A stretch of 64,000 bases of DNA from Paralithodes platypus (taxonomy: Eukaryota > Arthropoda > Malacostraca > Decapoda > Lithodidae). Position numbers and translations under genes: made by a program. The notes under the pieces were generated by a model. It did no database searches and was not told where the DNA came from. It was given only the letters and a program-made list of their open reading frames with translations. Shown here piece by piece: positions 61,565-64,000 of the stretch (position 1 is the stretch's first letter; the number at the start of each line of letters is the position of its first letter). The stretch lies in the NCBI GenBank assembly GCA_032716605.1, contig CM064509.1, positions 40,832,866 to 40,896,865 of the forward strand. The letters are read 5' to 3'.

Positions 61565-63009
61565 TGTATAAAAAGAAGGGTGGAGATGTGATAATAGATT
61601 GGTTGGTGAGACTTTTTAATGTGTGCTTTGTGATGTCAAGGGTACCAATAGACTGGAAAAGTGCATGTATTGTGCCGTTGTACAAGGGGAAGAGAGATCG
61701 GCAGGAGTGTTCAAGTTATAGAGGTATTAGTTTATTATCAGTGGTTGGAAAGCTGTATGGCAGGGTCCTGATAGAGAGGATAATAAAATGTACGGAAATT
61801 GCAATAGGAGAAGAACAGTGCGGTTTTAGGAGGGGAAGAGTGTGCGTGGATCAGATGTTTGCAGTAAGACAGTTATGCGAGAAGTATTTAGAGAAGCATA
61901 AGGAGATATTTTGGGCTTTTATGGATTTGGAAAAAGCGTATGATCGTGTGGATCATAAAGCAATGAGGAAGGTGTTAAGGATTTATGAAATTGGAGGAAA
62001 TTTGTTGGAAGCAGTTAAGAGTTTTATGAAGGGAGCAGAGCATGTGTTAGAAGTCGGAAATGGTGAGTTGAGTGAATGGTTTGAGGTAAAGGTAGGTTTG
62101 CGACAGGGCTGTGTATTGTCACCATGGCTGTTTAATATGTTTATGGATGGTGTGATGAGGGAGGTGAAAATGAGAACTATGGGAAGAGGATTGGGTTTAG
62201 TAGGAAAGAATGGTAGAGATTGGGAGTTGAATCAGTTGCTGTTCGCTGATGACACAGCGTTGGTGGCGGATTCTGAGGAGAAATTGCAGCGGGTAGTCAA
62301 AGAGTTTGGAGTGGTTTGTGGGAGAAGGAAACTGAAGGTGAACGTCAATAAAAGTAAAGTAATTGTGTGTAATAGGGGTGATCGTAGGGTGAATCTAGAT
62401 GTGAGGCTGGATGGGGAAATATTGGAACAAGCAGAGTGTTTTAAATATCTAGGAGGAACGATAAGTAGGAGTGGAGGTATGGAAATGGAGGTAAAACAGA
62501 GAGTGTGTGAAGGAAGGAAAGTTTTCGGAGCAATGGGAAGTATGTGGAAGACGAGAAATCTCGTAATGAAAGTAAAAAGTGCAATGTATCAAGGAATTGT
62601 TGTGCCAACAGTGATGTATGGGGCTGAGACATGGGCTCTGAAGAAAAAGGAGAGAAGAGAGCTGGATGTGATGGAGATGAGCTGCTTGAGGAGTATGTGT
62701 GGAGTTACTCGTAGAGACGGGTTGAGGAATGAAGTGATACGTAGGAGAGTGAGGCAGCAGGAACATTTGTCAGCCAGAATGGACAGAAGGGTGCTGAGCT
62801 GGTATGGTCATGTTGAACGAATGGGAGATGAAAGGCTTACAAAGAGAATATGTGAGTCAGATACAAGGGGAGATAGAAGGGCAGGAAGACCCCCATTGAG
62901 ATGGAGAGACTGTGTAAGACAAGCTTTGGATGATAGAGGAATGACTATAGATCAGACAAAGGAAGTGGTAATAAACAGGAATGAATGGAGAATGCTTGCT
63001 AATAGTTGA
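61564..63009 (+). CDS. RTE-like reverse transcriptase, intact 481-codon frame
   Basis: WKSACIVPLYKGKRDRQECS, SYRGISLLSVVGKLYGRVL, FWAFMDLEKAYDRVDHKA (first catalytic Asp), VGLRQGCVLSPWLFNMFMDG and LLFADDTALVADSEE (FADD box) form a complete RT palm. The C-terminus has the RTE-type VLSWYGHVERMGDERLTKRI and RAGRPPLRWRDCVRQAL. There are no stops. The real protein starts upstream; the first Met here is internal. Confidence 0.9.
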   Translation: MYKKKGGDVIIDWLVRLFNVCFVMSRVPIDWKSACIVPLYKGKRDRQECSSYRGISLLSVVGKLYGRVLIERIIKCTEIAIGEEQCGFRRGRVCVDQMFAVRQLCEKYLEKHKEIFWAFMDLEKAYDRVDHKAMRKVLRIYEIGGNLLEAVKSFMKGAEHVLEVGNGELSEWFEVKVGLRQGCVLSPWLFNMFMDGVMREVKMRTMGRGLGLVGKNGRDWELNQLLFADDTALVADSEEKLQRVVKEFGVVCGRRKLKVNVNKSKVIVCNRGDRRVNLDVRLDGEILEQAECFKYLGGTISRSGGMEMEVKQRVCEGRKVFGAMGSMWKTRNLVMKVKSAMYQGIVVPTVMYGAETWALKKKERRELDVMEMSCLRSMCGVTRRDGLRNEVIRRRVRQQEHLSARMDRRVLSWYGHVERMGDERLTKRICESDTRGDRRAGRPPLRWRDCVRQALDDRGMTIDQTKEVVINRNEWRMLANS

Positions 63010-63470
63010 ATGAACACGTGGTCATTTGGGGGAAAGGGTCGGGCGCAAGTTGGACTAGATAATAGTCCATCAGGCGCCTGGCCCGGGGGGACGATTAATA
63101 TGAAGGGTGCGCCTGGAAGTGTGGTGGGCGGGCTTGTGGCTTTGGCTCCGCTGCATGTCTGCCTGCCGAGATCGGAGCCTCTCCGGGTGGTCGGGGGCCG
63201 GGGGAGTGCTGGAGCGACCTTGGTGACCCTGGTCTCTAGGTATTCTCCTGGGTGACCTAGATGTGTGTGAATTTTGTGTTTTGTCTGTGTTTTTTCCTTG
63301 TTTTGTCTTGTTGTTTTGCGTTTTCCCTGCTCTTGCTCTGTCTTGAGTCGGCCACCCCCAAGAAAGTTAAAACAAAAAACTAATAAAATAGAATAAAATA
63401 GAAAATTAAAAATTTTTTTTTTTAGGAAAAGTGAGGATTGGGCCTGAGCATACAGATAGATAGATAGATA

Positions 63471-63530
63471 GAAAGAGAAATTAGTGGCATCTCCGGTTGT
63501 GTCCTTTCCGGATTACACTCGTCCATTCAG
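63471..63530 (+). pseudogene. pol: Gypsy pol fragment, 3' piece
   Basis: GAAAGAG then AAATTAGTGGCATCTCCG reads KLVASPVVSFPDYTRPFRL, the direct continuation of AFNNMKE at 59812. A TAG follows at 63530. Confidence 0.85.
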
Positions 63531-64000
63531 ATTGTAGGGTGAGTTAGGGAGGAACCGTACTAGTGGACGGAACGTACAAATGCTCCCTTGGCCATATATA
63601 TAGGTTTAGAATAGTTACCCTCTAATAATAACAAAAGAAAATGGGTTAGCTCAGATGCACGAACGAGTTTTCTATGGACGACGCTTGCCTGATTATATGG
63701 GTGACTTTTTTTTGTTTTTCTTATGTTCGATATAATATTAGGCCTTTAATTACCAGTCTCTTGTGTTCATGAATATGCCAGGAGTGTGGTGGCAAGGTAT
63801 TGAGTATCGAAATATGTTCAGTTGTGATGTACCGAAATGGTAAAACTGAATTTCAACCTCACGAAACATTCAGAATGTTTGTTTACATTTAAATGGCAGC
63901 ATATGGATACTCCGTACATAGTAGCCACAGTGTAAACAAACAATGTTTACTTATGGTATGGGTACTTACCCAATCATAAGTATGCCTAACTATACCATAG
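63531..64000. other. Stretch without a gene
   Basis: AT-rich. Contains an inverted repeat TGTTTGTTTACA (63876) / TGTAAACAAACA (63931). Nothing else is recognised before the window ends. Confidence 0.5.

Larger units (their letters stand above)
59813..63470 (+). mobile_element. RTE-like LINE, full length
   Basis: Endonuclease (60119-60880), RT (61490-63009), 3' UTR and a (GATA)n tail. Flanked by the 7-bp duplication GAAAGAG (59806-59812 and 63471-63477) inside a Gypsy pol frame that reads through when the LINE is removed. Several frameshifts and at least two stops in the N-terminal half inactivate it. Confidence 0.92.

Noticed and set aside
63010..63255. 81-aa ORF directly after the RTE RT stop
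   Set aside because: It lies in the expected 3' UTR, has Gly-rich composition and no motif.

Overview
The window is almost entirely repetitive eukaryotic DNA: long dinucleotide and tetranucleotide microsatellites, and nested retrotransposons and DNA transposons of animal type. The combination of DIRS1-like tyrosine-recombinase elements, BEL/Pao, Gypsy, RTE and CR1/Jockey-like LINEs, Tc1/mariner relics and many TTAA-flanked MITEs fits an arthropod. A decapod crustacean is my best guess; this is inference and nothing in the window proves it. No complete host gene was found. One 159-nt phase-0 exon candidate (48700-48858, + strand) is the best sign of a host gene.

Layout. 22-5740: decayed LINE 3' ends, microsatellites, a 99-bp tandem array and a dead Tc1/mariner element carrying a nested repeat. 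5776-14865: a DIRS1-like element (RT, RNase H, tyrosine recombinase) split by a Gypsy element (6866 to about 12650) and by a tRNA-derived SINE (about 14083-14580). 14866-18492: a TIR DNA transposon encoding a cysteine-rich protein with a FEN1/PIN-like C-terminal motif, apparently internally deleted and of no superfamily I can name. 18919-19133: a 215-bp TTAA MITE. 19150-20325 (-): an intact 391-aa ORF with two retropepsin-like DSG motifs. 21131-22650: a dispersed repeat that recurs at 44580-46400. 23531-27770 (-): a nearly full-length LINE with a PHD-like finger preceded by a 2A ribosome-skipping motif.

29439-33500: a cluster of TTAA MITEs nested in an inverted-repeat family. 33527-34530 (-): a decayed ORF. 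35116-42395: a complete but inactive BEL/Pao element with about 710-bp LTRs, a 5-bp TSD, a 35-bp minisatellite and an integrase deletion. 42981-48655: more MITEs and a large element bounded by about 150-bp inverted repeats. 48700-48858: the host exon candidate. About 49620-56368: a second DIRS copy holding the 5' half missing from the first, with a possible spliceosomal intron invaded by a MITE, and split by a 2092-bp TG...CA insertion with a GTAG duplication. 57194-57680: a MITE. 59538-59812 and 63471-63530: a Gypsy remnant split by a full-length RTE LINE (59813-63470, TSD GAAAGAG).

Almost every coding unit is broken by frameshifts, stops or insertions. The clear exceptions are the 391-aa double-retropepsin ORF, the RTE reverse transcriptase ORF and long stretches of the Gypsy and BEL polyproteins. 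The window is best read as a nested stratigraphy of transposons in which several insertion events can be ordered by target-site duplications.
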